NCBI RefSeq assembly: GCF_030643825.1
Contig: NZ_CP101717.1
Location: forward strand, 1,302,001-1,366,000
From: Salinispirillum sp. LH 10-3-1
GTDB taxonomy: Bacteria; Pseudomonadota; Gammaproteobacteria; Pseudomonadales; Natronospirillaceae
Length of the DNA: 64,000 bases
Direction: 5' to 3'
Within the stretch, counting starts at the first letter, position 1, and each line of letters opens with the position of its first letter. A model generated the notes under the pieces. That model did not search any database and was not told the origin of the DNA. It saw only the letters and a list, made by a program, of their open reading frames with translations. Made by a program: the position numbers and the translations under genes. Of the stretch, positions 9,133 to 16,814 are shown piece after piece.

Positions 9133-10401
9133 ATGAAATTTCAGATTGCCTCACCATCGCACTACTTTACGGATTTGGAGCTCCCTTGGAGTAAACACCT
9201 CACCGAATGGCCGGATGAGTTGTTTGTGCCAGTGGCGCGAGGCATTCATCGCAATGTGGTGCGCTTTGTACCGCGTGGCGACAAAGTCTATGCGTTAAAG
9301 GAGCTGGCGCAGCACATCGCGGAGAAAGAGTACCGTTTGCTGCGTGAGCTGGGGGAGTTGGGTTTGCCCGTGGTAGAGCCGATCTGTGTGGTGACCGAGC
9401 GCGACAAAACGCTGTCGGGCCGCGCCAAGCCAAACGATGGCATGGACATGACCGGGCGCGCCTTGTTGATCACCGAATACTTGGACGGAGCTCTGCCGTA
9501 TCGGGTCATTATTGAGCGGGGCACGACGGAAAAGCGTCTGCATCATATGCTGGATGCACTGGCTGAGTTGTTAGTCAGGTTACATTTATCCGGTTTTTAC
9601 TGGGGCGATTGCTCCTTATCGAACGCTCTGTTCCGCCGCGATGCGGGCCAGTTGGCAGCCTACTTGGTCGATGCAGAGACTGGTGAATTGCTGCCCGAGC
9701 TGAGCCTAGGCCGACGCCAGTACGATCTTGAAGTCGCCTTCACCAATTTGGCCGGTGACCTGATGGACATTGAGGCGCTGCTCAATGGCTTGCCGGGCGG
9801 GCTGGACCCGGTGGAGTTGGCTGAGTCGCTGGTGGCACGGTACAACACGCTGTGGGATGAGCTGACGTCGGAACAAATTTTTGCGCGCGATGAACAATAT
9901 TTGGTTGAACAGCGTATCCAACGCCTGAATAACATGGGCTTTGATGTTGAAGAGATTCAATTGGAGTCGGTAGAAGAAGGGCAGCGCATGCGGATGCGCG
10001 CTAAGGTCGTGGAGCCGTGGCACCATAAGCGCATTTTAGCGACCTTGACGGGCTTGCGTGTAGAAGAGAATCAGGCGCGTCGGTTGTTGAATGATTTGAA
10101 TCGCTATCGCGCGTGGTGGTCGGGTGAAGCAGGGCGGGAAGTGCCCGAATCGCTGGCGGCCTACCGTTGGCTCACCGAGATCTTTCAGCCGGCCATTGAT
10201 GCCTTGCCCGACGAGTTACGCGGCGAATTGGACGACGCCGAGCTTTATCACGAGATTCTGGAACACCGCTGGTTCATCTCGGAAAGCTCCAAAACGGACG
10301 TCGGACTAAGTGCCGCAGTGCAATCGTACATCGACAATGTGCTGCGTCAGCGCTCCGGTACGGATATGACGGACACCACTTTGTTTCAAGAAAGTCGCTA
10401 A
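9133..10401 (+). CDS. DUF4032-family protein with kinase-like fold
   Basis: 422 residues. The sequence resembles the DUF4032 family, whose N-terminal half looks like a small-molecule or lipopolysaccharide-core kinase: a lysine in KVYALKELAQHIAEKEYRLL, a catalytic-loop-like HLSGFYWGDCSLSNALF (near 150-166) and a DFG-like YLVDAETGEL. The C-terminal half (about 250-400) is acidic and helical. The substrate is not known. It is followed 11 bases later by an ABC exporter ATPase and permease and then queF, all on one strand, so it is probably co-transcribed. It might phosphorylate something handled by the exporter, but that is inference. There is no signal peptide or membrane segment. Confidence 0.75.
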   Translation: MKFQIASPSHYFTDLELPWSKHLTEWPDELFVPVARGIHRNVVRFVPRGDKVYALKELAQHIAEKEYRLLRELGELGLPVVEPICVVTERDKTLSGRAKPNDGMDMTGRALLITEYLDGALPYRVIIERGTTEKRLHHMLDALAELLVRLHLSGFYWGDCSLSNALFRRDAGQLAAYLVDAETGELLPELSLGRRQYDLEVAFTNLAGDLMDIEALLNGLPGGLDPVELAESLVARYNTLWDELTSEQIFARDEQYLVEQRIQRLNNMGFDVEEIQLESVEEGQRMRMRAKVVEPWHHKRILATLTGLRVEENQARRLLNDLNRYRAWWSGEAGREVPESLAAYRWLTEIFQPAIDALPDELRGELDDAELYHEILEHRWFISESSKTDVGLSAAVQSYIDNVLRQRSGTDMTDTTLFQESR

Positions 10402-10412
10402 TACAGGTATTT

Positions 10413-11333
10413 ATGACAAACGCATTAGAGATTCGTGGACTCACCAAAGTCTACGGGAACGGTTTTGAAGCCTTGAAGGGCATTGATCTGTCGGTGAAAT
10501 CCGGCGACTTCTTTGCTTTGCTGGGCCCCAATGGGGCGGGTAAATCCACTACGCTGGGCATTGTGTCAGCCTTGGTGAATAAAACCGCAGGCAGCGTCCA
10601 TGTGTGTGGTATTGATCAGGATGCAGCACCGGAAGAGGTCAAGAAGAAACTCGGTGTGGTTCCGCAGGAGTTCAACTTCAACACCTTTGAGAAGGTGTGG
10701 GACATTCTGATGCAGCAGGCTGGTTACTACGGCATGCCGCGTGCTTTGGCCAAGAAGAATGTTGAAAAGTACCTGCGCCAACTCGAGCTGTGGGACAAGC
10801 GTGATGTGCAAGGGCGGATGCTGTCGGGTGGTATGAAACGCCGCCTGATGATTGCGCGGGCGTTGATCCACGAGCCGGAACTGTTGATTCTGGACGAACC
10901 AACAGCCGGGGTAGACATCGAGATCCGCCGCACCATGTGGGAGTTTCTGCGCCGCATCAACGCCGAAGGCACGACCATCATTCTGACCACGCACTATTTG
11001 GAAGAAGCAGAGAGTCTGTGTCGTAACATCGCCATCATTAATCGCGGTGAGATCATTGCCAACACCACAGTGAAAGACTTATTGCGCCAAATGAATAAGG
11101 CATCCTTTGTGGCTGAATTGGGCAGTACGCTTAATGGTGTTGAATTGCCCGATCAATTCGGTTTGATGCAAACCGATGACCATACTCTGGAATTTCAAAT
11201 TTTGCGCAGTGAAAGCCTGAATCAAGTGTTTGCGTTGTTTGAGCAGGCAGGCATTCAAGTCAACAGCGTGCGTCCGAAAACCAATCGATTGGAAGAGCTG
11301 TTCGTCGATATCGTGCAAGGAGATGCCCTGTGA
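10413..11333 (+). CDS. yadG: ABC-2 exporter ATPase, YadG type
   Basis: ATP-binding subunit of an ABC-2 exporter, 306 residues (E. coli YadG 308). It shows Walker A GPNGAGKST, signature LSGGMKRRLMIARAL, Walker B LLILDEPTAGVD and H-loop TTHYLEEAE. The last 80 residues form the accessory region usual in drug and polysaccharide exporter ATPases. The stop overlaps the start of the permease gene by 4 bases, indicating translational coupling. The exported substrate is unknown for this family. Confidence 0.9.
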   Translation: MTNALEIRGLTKVYGNGFEALKGIDLSVKSGDFFALLGPNGAGKSTTLGIVSALVNKTAGSVHVCGIDQDAAPEEVKKKLGVVPQEFNFNTFEKVWDILMQQAGYYGMPRALAKKNVEKYLRQLELWDKRDVQGRMLSGGMKRRLMIARALIHEPELLILDEPTAGVDIEIRRTMWEFLRRINAEGTTIILTTHYLEEAESLCRNIAIINRGEIIANTTVKDLLRQMNKASFVAELGSTLNGVELPDQFGLMQTDDHTLEFQILRSESLNQVFALFEQAGIQVNSVRPKTNRLEELFVDIVQGDAL

Positions 11334-12103
11334 TTCGTATACCCTACCTGATTGCCTTTAACGCCATCGTTTATAAAGAAGTGAAGCGCTTCATGCGCAT
11401 CTGGCAACAGACGTTGTTGCCTCCTGCCATGACCATGGTGCTGTATTTTGTTATTTTCGGGAACTTGATCGGCAGCCGCATTGGCGAGATGGGCGGCTAC
11501 GACTACATGTCCTTCATCGTGCCAGGGTTGATCATGATGTCGATCATCACCACGTCTTACGGCAACGTCAGCTCGTCGTTTTTCAGCAACAAGTTCCAAC
11601 GCAGTGTGGAAGAGATCCTAGTCGCTCCCGTACCTAACTACGTCATTCTGGCCGGGTTTGTCGCCGGGGGGATGGCGCGCGGTATTATGGTGGGTATCAT
11701 TGTTACGTTGCTGTCGTTGGCCTTCACCAGTTTGGCGGTACACAACCTGTTTGTGGTGGTCAGTGTGATCATCATGACCTCCATTCTGTTTTCAGTGGGT
11801 GGTTTTATTAACGCTATGTTCGCCACCAAGTTTGACGACATTGCCATTGTGCCCACCTTCATACTGACGCCGCTGACCTATCTGGGTGGGGTCTTCTACT
11901 CCATAGATCTGTTACCGGAGTTTTGGCAATGGGTGAGTAAGTTCAATCCCATCTTGTATATGGTCAATGCCTTCCGTTACGGCGTTCTGGGTGTGAGTGA
12001 TATTGATGTGTGGATTGCCTTCACCATGGTGGTGGTGTTCACGGTGTTGTTAGTGACCTGGGCGATGTGGTTGCTGGGTCGAGGTAAGGGGTTGAAGAGC
12101 TGA
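11330..12103 (+). CDS. yadH: ABC-2 exporter permease, YadH type
   Basis: Inner-membrane permease of 257 residues with six predicted helices, partner of the preceding ATPase. It has the ABC-2 features of an N-terminal cytoplasmic stretch (YKEVKRFMRIWQQTLLPP), an internal SSFFSNKFQRSVEEILVAP segment, and a late PTFILTPLTYLGGVFY helix. Length and motifs match E. coli YadH (256). The start is an NTG codon embedded in the end of the ATPase gene, and queF begins two bases after its stop. Confidence 0.9.
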   Translation: MIRIPYLIAFNAIVYKEVKRFMRIWQQTLLPPAMTMVLYFVIFGNLIGSRIGEMGGYDYMSFIVPGLIMMSIITTSYGNVSSSFFSNKFQRSVEEILVAPVPNYVILAGFVAGGMARGIMVGIIVTLLSLAFTSLAVHNLFVVVSVIIMTSILFSVGGFINAMFATKFDDIAIVPTFILTPLTYLGGVFYSIDLLPEFWQWVSKFNPILYMVNAFRYGVLGVSDIDVWIAFTMVVVFTVLLVTWAMWLLGRGKGLKS

Positions 12104-12104
12104 T

Positions 12105-12926
12105 ATGGCGGATCTAAAAAACAGTGCGTTGGGGCGCGAGGTCGACTACCCGCAAGAGTACGAGCCGAGCGTGCTCTTTCCAGTACCGCGAGCCGATAAC
12201 CGGCAGGCTTTTGGTTTGACCGATTGGCCTTATTATGGCTTTGATCTATGGAATGCGTATGAACTGTCGTGGCTGAACGACAAAGGCTTGCCGCAGGTCG
12301 GGATGGCGATTATTGAATTGCCCGCGCAGTCGCCGAACATCATCGAGTCTAAGTCGCTCAAGTTGTATTTGAATTCTTTTAATATGACGCGGCTGTCGGG
12401 AACAGAAGAGCTGCATAATTTGTTGGTGCAGGATCTCAGTCGCGTCAGCGGTGGGCCGGTGTCGGTGCGTCTGCTTAATGTGGATGACTATCAGCAAGCG
12501 GCGCTGTTGGACAAAGAAGCGGCAGTGCTGCTGGATACTCAGGATATCGCCATAGACGACTACGAAGTCGATTCCTCTTTACTGCAAGTCAACACCGACG
12601 AATACCGCGAAGAAATGGTCTATAGTCATTTGCTGCGCTCCAACTGTCCGGTGACAGGTCAGCCTGACTGGGGAACCTTGTTCATTGCGTACGCCGGGCC
12701 TGCACTGAGTCACGAGGCTCTGCTGAAGTACATCTGTTCTTTCCGTTCGCACACGGAGTTTCATGAGCACTGTGTCGAGCGCGTGTTTATGGATATTTTG
12801 GCCTTGGGTACTTTCGATCAGCTGACCGTGACGGCGAAATACGTGCGGCGTGGCGGTTTGGATATTAACCCGTGCCGGAGTTTGCATGAGCACAGACCGG
12901 ATATGGGGCGACTGGCGCGGCAATAG
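12105..12926 (+). CDS. queF: NADPH-dependent preQ0 reductase
   Basis: Reduces 7-cyano-7-deazaguanine (preQ0) to preQ1 in queuosine biosynthesis for tRNA, in the cytoplasm. The 273-residue protein is the long, duplicated-domain type (E. coli QueF 282). C181 in RSNCPVTGQPDWG is the expected nucleophile that forms the thioimide, with D188 as acid. SFRSHTEFHEHCVER carries the QueF substrate and NADPH site residues, and ESKSLKLYLNSFN is the family signature. It begins two bases after yadH and ends directly against a palindromic repeat that may terminate transcription. Other queuosine genes are not in the window. Confidence 0.95.
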   Translation: MADLKNSALGREVDYPQEYEPSVLFPVPRADNRQAFGLTDWPYYGFDLWNAYELSWLNDKGLPQVGMAIIELPAQSPNIIESKSLKLYLNSFNMTRLSGTEELHNLLVQDLSRVSGGPVSVRLLNVDDYQQAALLDKEAAVLLDTQDIAIDDYEVDSSLLQVNTDEYREEMVYSHLLRSNCPVTGQPDWGTLFIAYAGPALSHEALLKYICSFRSHTEFHEHCVERVFMDILALGTFDQLTVTAKYVRRGGLDINPCRSLHEHRPDMGRLARQ

Positions 12927-12995
12927 CTTAAAAACATCTTTTTCTCAATCTGGCGTTCTTTACCTAGTCAGCTTTTCGCCTCTGATGTTTTTAAG
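12927..12995. repeat. Palindromic repeat and likely bidirectional terminator
   Basis: CTTAAAAACATC (12927-12938) is the exact reverse complement of 12984-12995. The interior has CTC-N3-CTGGCG. It fills the gap between convergent queF and cyaB; each arm ends transcripts with a T5 run. The layout CTTAAAAAC, N7-8, CTC, N3, CTGGCG is shared with 25635-25758 and 46224-46260. Confidence 0.7.
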
Positions 12996-13004
12996 TGCAC
13001 TTTT

Positions 13005-14405
13005 CTACGGCGCTGACTTGATGTGTTTGTGCGCCTTCACTAAGGCCGTGAGGATTTTCTCGCGGTCGTAGTGGCGCAGCTTTTCCAAATCTAACTGCAT
13101 GTTAAAACCTTCGACATCGATGTCGGTGAAGGTCGATTTTTCGCCGAGGTCACGGCGCAGCCCCACCACTTCATAAACGGTCACCGGGCGGGCAAAGCCT
13201 TTGGCGCGAATTTCGCCTTTCGGGCGACAGGAGGCAATTTGTTTAACAAATTCGAAGGTGCTGCTGCTGATCAGGATCTCATTCGGCCCGGCACTGTTTT
13301 CTAAGCGGCTCGCTAGGTTCACTTCCTTCCCGATGATGGTGTAATCCATCCGGCTTTCCGCACCGAAATTGCCGACCGTGCAGAAGCCGGTATTGATGCC
13401 CATGCGGATGTTAAGTTCGTTATCAATGCCTTGCAACTTCCAACGGCGCCGTAACTCGGTCATTTTTTTGCGCATTTCCAACGCCATCATCACGCACGCC
13501 TGTGCGTCTTTTTGCGTGCCCTGAGTGTCTGGGTCACCAAAAAACACCATGATACTGTCACCAATGAATTTATCGATGGTGCCGCCGTGGTTAATGGTGA
13601 TGCGGGTCATTTCTTCGAAATACTGGTTGATGATTTGCGTCAGGTTTTCGGGCTCCATTTGCTCCGAAAGCTCGGTAAATCCTTGAATGTCGGAGAAGAA
13701 CACCACCAAGCGTTTGCGGGAAGTTTCCAAACGCACGTCTTTTTTACCTGAGAAAATGGTTTGCCAAACTTGCGGTGCAATGTACTTGGCCAGCTTGCGC
13801 GAAATGTTTTTGTAGGATTCAGTTTGCTCGCTGATGGCGATTTGGGTGGTTTGTAGGGTCTTCGCCAGCATGATCATGTAATAAGCGCTGACCAACACAT
13901 AAATGCCTAGAAAAGCGCCACAGACGTAAATCATTGCGTCGTCCGGCGTTCGGTCAATCAGTTCCGGAAAATAATACCAAGCACCTGCCCCGGCCAAGGC
14001 CATAAATAATACAGCGGTCGAGAACGTACTGATGCGACCGGCGACGATGAAAGCCGCACACGCCAGGATGACCAATAGCATGGTCAGCATTGGCGTCAAA
14101 CCAAAGGCCACAATAACCACGCCAAAAAGGGCAGCGTCGAGCACGATGATGATGGAGCGGGTAGCATTCGGAAAACGGACACGCAGCGGTGTAGTAAGAA
14201 TGTGACTGGCAATGGGGTAGGCGACCAATGCCACTACCACTACGGCCCAAAAAGCGTCAAAAAACTCAGTTAGAATACCTGCGCCCATGGTGGCTGCAAA
14301 GGTTAAGTAAGCCAGTAAGCGAACATTCAGTTCCTGAGTTGTGGGCAAAAAAACGGTATTGACGTCTGAATGCTCCGGCTTATTGGGAAGGGTGTTGGTT
14401 GACAT
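13005..14405 (-). CDS. cyaB: Class III adenylate cyclase with MASE2 membrane domain
   Basis: Makes cyclic AMP from ATP. The 466-residue protein resembles Pseudomonas aeruginosa CyaB (463): about six membrane helices in the first 190 residues (MASE2), then a class III cyclase domain (about 225-410). Visible are metal-site aspartates in FFSDIQGFTELSE and GDSIMVFFGDP, the substrate lysine in GTIDKFIGDS, the adenine-type aspartate in SRMDYTIIG, and the transition-state VNLASRLE. These residues favour an adenylate over a guanylate cyclase. It is convergent with queF and divergent from the nitroreductase gene. A Vfr/Crp-type receptor is expected elsewhere. Confidence 0.9.
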   Translation of the reverse strand: MSTNTLPNKPEHSDVNTVFLPTTQELNVRLLAYLTFAATMGAGILTEFFDAFWAVVVVALVAYPIASHILTTPLRVRFPNATRSIIIVLDAALFGVVIVAFGLTPMLTMLLVILACAAFIVAGRISTFSTAVLFMALAGAGAWYYFPELIDRTPDDAMIYVCGAFLGIYVLVSAYYMIMLAKTLQTTQIAISEQTESYKNISRKLAKYIAPQVWQTIFSGKKDVRLETSRKRLVVFFSDIQGFTELSEQMEPENLTQIINQYFEEMTRITINHGGTIDKFIGDSIMVFFGDPDTQGTQKDAQACVMMALEMRKKMTELRRRWKLQGIDNELNIRMGINTGFCTVGNFGAESRMDYTIIGKEVNLASRLENSAGPNEILISSSTFEFVKQIASCRPKGEIRAKGFARPVTVYEVVGLRRDLGEKSTFTDIDVEGFNMQLDLEKLRHYDREKILTALVKAHKHIKSAP

Positions 14406-14498
14406 AAAATACTGAGATTTGCATCGCTGTGACTAAGCTGCTTTTATACCACAGGGGTTGCACTGACAGAACCATATCGAGCAAATGAGAATGAGTGA

Positions 14499-15059
14499 AT
14501 GACAACATCGACGCTACAACAACTATTGACGCGCTCCTCTATGGCAAAACTAGCCGAGCCGGGCCCATCGGAAGAAGAATTGAAGCAGATTCTGCATGCG
14601 GGTTTGTTGGCGCCCGACCATGCTTATTTACGCCCAGCTCGACTCACCGTTGTATCGGGCGAAGGACTAAAGCGTTTGGGTGATTTATTGGCGCAGGCTG
14701 CCATGGCTGAAGACACCGAGGTGACGGCTGAGCAGTTGGAAAAGATTCGCCTTAAACCGATGCGAGCGCCGCTGATTATTGTAGTTGGGTGCCGCGTTAA
14801 GAGTCATGGCAAGGTGCCCGAAATCGAGCAGGTGGCTTCAACCGCGGCGGCGGTTTCATTGATGCAGGTAGCCATTGATGCGTTAGGCTACGGCAGTATG
14901 TGGCGCACCGGCGCGATGGCCTACAGTGGTATCGTTAAGCGTGCGTTTGGCCTGTCATCGCAAGACCATCTGATCGGCTTTCTGTACGTTGGCACCGCAG
15001 TGAAAGAACCTAAGAAGCGCGCCGACGTGCTGTGGGACGAGAGGGTATCAACCTTTTGA
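14499..15059 (+). CDS. ydjA: YdjA-type nitroreductase
   Basis: Small FMN-dependent NAD(P)H oxidoreductase of 186 residues (E. coli YdjA 183), cytoplasmic. Family features are an N-terminal RSSMAKLAEPGPSEEELKQILHAGLLAPDH, with the flavin-binding R-S-x segment, and YGSMWRTGAMAYS. The physiological substrate is unknown. Its last 12 bases overlap the 3' end of the convergent hydrolase gene. It faces cyaB divergently with about 90 bases between. Confidence 0.88.
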   Translation: MTTSTLQQLLTRSSMAKLAEPGPSEEELKQILHAGLLAPDHAYLRPARLTVVSGEGLKRLGDLLAQAAMAEDTEVTAEQLEKIRLKPMRAPLIIVVGCRVKSHGKVPEIEQVASTAAAVSLMQVAIDALGYGSMWRTGAMAYSGIVKRAFGLSSQDHLIGFLYVGTAVKEPKKRADVLWDERVSTF

Positions 15060-16016
15060 TGCCTCTCGTATCGCTTGATTTGAGTTCATAAATCGAGCCA
15101 TAGCATCGTAGGCCTGCTTGCAGTCATTTTTGATCAGGTCTTCCATATTTAAGAAAGCATGCAGTAAGTCAGGAAAGTGCAGGTGTTGGCTCGCCACACC
15201 GTGCGCTTCAAGTTGCGCCAGATAAGCTATGGCCTCGTCTTTGAGTGGGCAGTAGCCTGCAGTAATGATGAGCGTTTCAGGCAGTCGGCTGGTGACGGGC
15301 ATGTTCAGCGGTGATACTGCACGCCGATCTTCTTGATGCTGAAAATACAGTTCGTAGTACCACTGAATGCGACGTTTCTCCAACATGTACCCTTCGGCCA
15401 GGTCGTCTATCGACGCATGGTTTAAGGTGTAGTCCAAATTGGGGTAGATCAATATCTGCCGGTCTATCAACCGCTCCGGAGCGTCCTGCAATTGAGCACT
15501 CAAGGTGGCTGTCAAGGCGCCTCCACCCGAATCACCCACTACCGTCAGCTCTCGAATAACGTGACGCTGTAAGCGATCCAGGGTATCCCATAGGTGCATG
15601 ACGACAGTGCGGCAGTCGTTCAGGCCACTGGGGTAAGGGCATTCTGGCGCTAGGCGATACTCAACCGACACCACCAGTTGATGGCTGCTGGCCGCCAGTT
15701 TACGGCATATAGGATCGTAAACGCTGACGCCGCCCGCAATATGACCGCCGCCATGAATATAAATACACACCGGCTTGGCGATCGTGGGGTCCGGGTCGTA
15801 AATACGCACGGGTACGGCGTAATCATCGCCCTGGACCAAAGCGTCAGCAATCCATGGGAGTACAGGCTTGCGCGTCACCAAGGTCGATGTCATGTTGGCA
15901 AGACCTTCGCGAGCACTGATGGGCGTAGGTTCTGAGCCCGCAGACCGCTGCTGGCGGGTAATGCGGTTTAATTTGTCCAGCCAGTCGGCTAGTTGGGTAT
16001 TTAATGCGGTTGTCAT
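15048..16016 (-). CDS. HSL-family alpha/beta hydrolase, acid residue replaced
   Basis: Carboxylesterase-like protein of 322 residues, the last gene of the tetR-led minus-strand operon. The oxyanion motif HGGG is at 88-91 (YIHGGGHIAGG), nucleophile S163 in GDSGGGA, and histidine H286 in DLLHAF. In this family the catalytic aspartate opens a DPLxDE motif; here the motif reads AGYCPLKDEA, so C256 replaces it, and D260 is the nearest acid. Either the triad is altered or D260 substitutes. AGGGAAG precedes the ATG. Position suggests hydrolysis of an ester, lactone or CoA thioester in the pathway; this is inference. No signal peptide. Confidence 0.85.
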   Translation of the reverse strand: MTTALNTQLADWLDKLNRITRQQRSAGSEPTPISAREGLANMTSTLVTRKPVLPWIADALVQGDDYAVPVRIYDPDPTIAKPVCIYIHGGGHIAGGVSVYDPICRKLAASSHQLVVSVEYRLAPECPYPSGLNDCRTVVMHLWDTLDRLQRHVIRELTVVGDSGGGALTATLSAQLQDAPERLIDRQILIYPNLDYTLNHASIDDLAEGYMLEKRRIQWYYELYFQHQEDRRAVSPLNMPVTSRLPETLIITAGYCPLKDEAIAYLAQLEAHGVASQHLHFPDLLHAFLNMEDLIKNDCKQAYDAMARFMNSNQAIREASKG

Positions 16017-16035
16017 AATACTTCCCTGTGGGTCA

Positions 16036-16416
16036 TCAGAGTCTATACATCACTAAGGCGTGGCCGTGGCAAACCAGCCGACCAAGATGGTCCGTGCACT
16101 GGGTATCCAAGTTCACTAACGACTTGTCTTTGCGCAGTCGTTGAATGGTGACCACGGCCTCAAGCGGCGTGTCGACTTGTGCCGCCATCTCAAATGTCAT
16201 GTCCTGTTTGAGGTACATGGTTCCGCTGCCGGGCAACTTGACCCCAAGCAAGTAAGAAAACAGTCCGGCAATCAGTGGCTCAGGTACTTGTTGTGTTGGC
16301 CCGTTGGCTTTGGCAATGGCTTGCCACGACAACACATCGGCGGCGGTGAAGGTGCGCGTAACCTGGGCTTGCTGACCCACAGAGAGGGTGTTGAATAGGC
16401 GGTCGGTCACGGTCAT
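16036..16416 (-). CDS. MaoC-like hot-dog protein without the catalytic motif
   Basis: 126 residues from the ATG at 16416, which overlaps the upstream stop (ATGA). The hot-dog fold is suggested by FTAADVLSWQAIAKANG, EPLIAGLFSYLLGVKLPGSGTMYLKQDMTF and VTIQRLRKDKSLVNLDTQC. The hydratase motif GDxNPxH, intact in the neighbour, is missing: the matching region reads AKANGPTQQVPEP. It is probably the non-catalytic half of a heteromeric enoyl-CoA hydratase with the adjacent gene. An upstream ATG would add 11 residues but ignores the coupling. Confidence 0.75.
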   Translation of the reverse strand: MTVTDRLFNTLSVGQQAQVTRTFTAADVLSWQAIAKANGPTQQVPEPLIAGLFSYLLGVKLPGSGTMYLKQDMTFEMAAQVDTPLEAVVTIQRLRKDKSLVNLDTQCTDHLGRLVCHGHALVMYRL

Positions 16417-16814
16417 GCCAGATCCTCCGTTGGCAGGGTGAGCGTGCATTGGCCTTCAAGGCACAGGGTGCCATTGGCCTTGCGAATTTCGGTGTTGAGC
16501 GTCAGCGAAGACGGTGTTGCAGGCATCGAACGCAATTGAATGGTCAGCGTTTCATCGGCGTAAGCCGGGTTGGCGAACATCAAGTCTTGATGCCGCAACC
16601 TGGAGTTTGGAAAGTGCTGCTGTACAACGCCCCGCACCAAGCTGAACAGCAGCATGCCGTGCGAGACCGTGGCGCCAAACACGGTAGACGCAGCAAATAT
16701 CGGATCAACATGAATGGGGTTGTCGTCACCGCTGAGGCGCGCGAATTGGTCAAAGTCAGCCTGCGACAAACGGGTTGTCACGGTGTGAGTGATGGGCGTG
16801 TCAAACGGTAGCAT
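16413..16814 (-). CDS. MaoC-like enoyl-CoA hydratase, catalytic motif intact
   Basis: Hydrates trans-2-enoyl-CoA (R-specific type) or dehydrates the reverse. It has 133 residues from the ATG at 16814, 14 bases inside the end of the acyl-CoA ligase gene; longer frames would start deeper in that gene. The catalytic motif is clear: FARLSGDDNPIHVDPIFAA followed by FGATVSHGMLLFSLV. The last codons overlap the next MaoC gene, so the two are translationally coupled and probably assemble together. In this operon it should act on the CoA ester formed by the ligase. Confidence 0.85.
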   Translation of the reverse strand: MLPFDTPITHTVTTRLSQADFDQFARLSGDDNPIHVDPIFAASTVFGATVSHGMLLFSLVRGVVQQHFPNSRLRHQDLMFANPAYADETLTIQLRSMPATPSSLTLNTEIRKANGTLCLEGQCTLTLPTEDLA

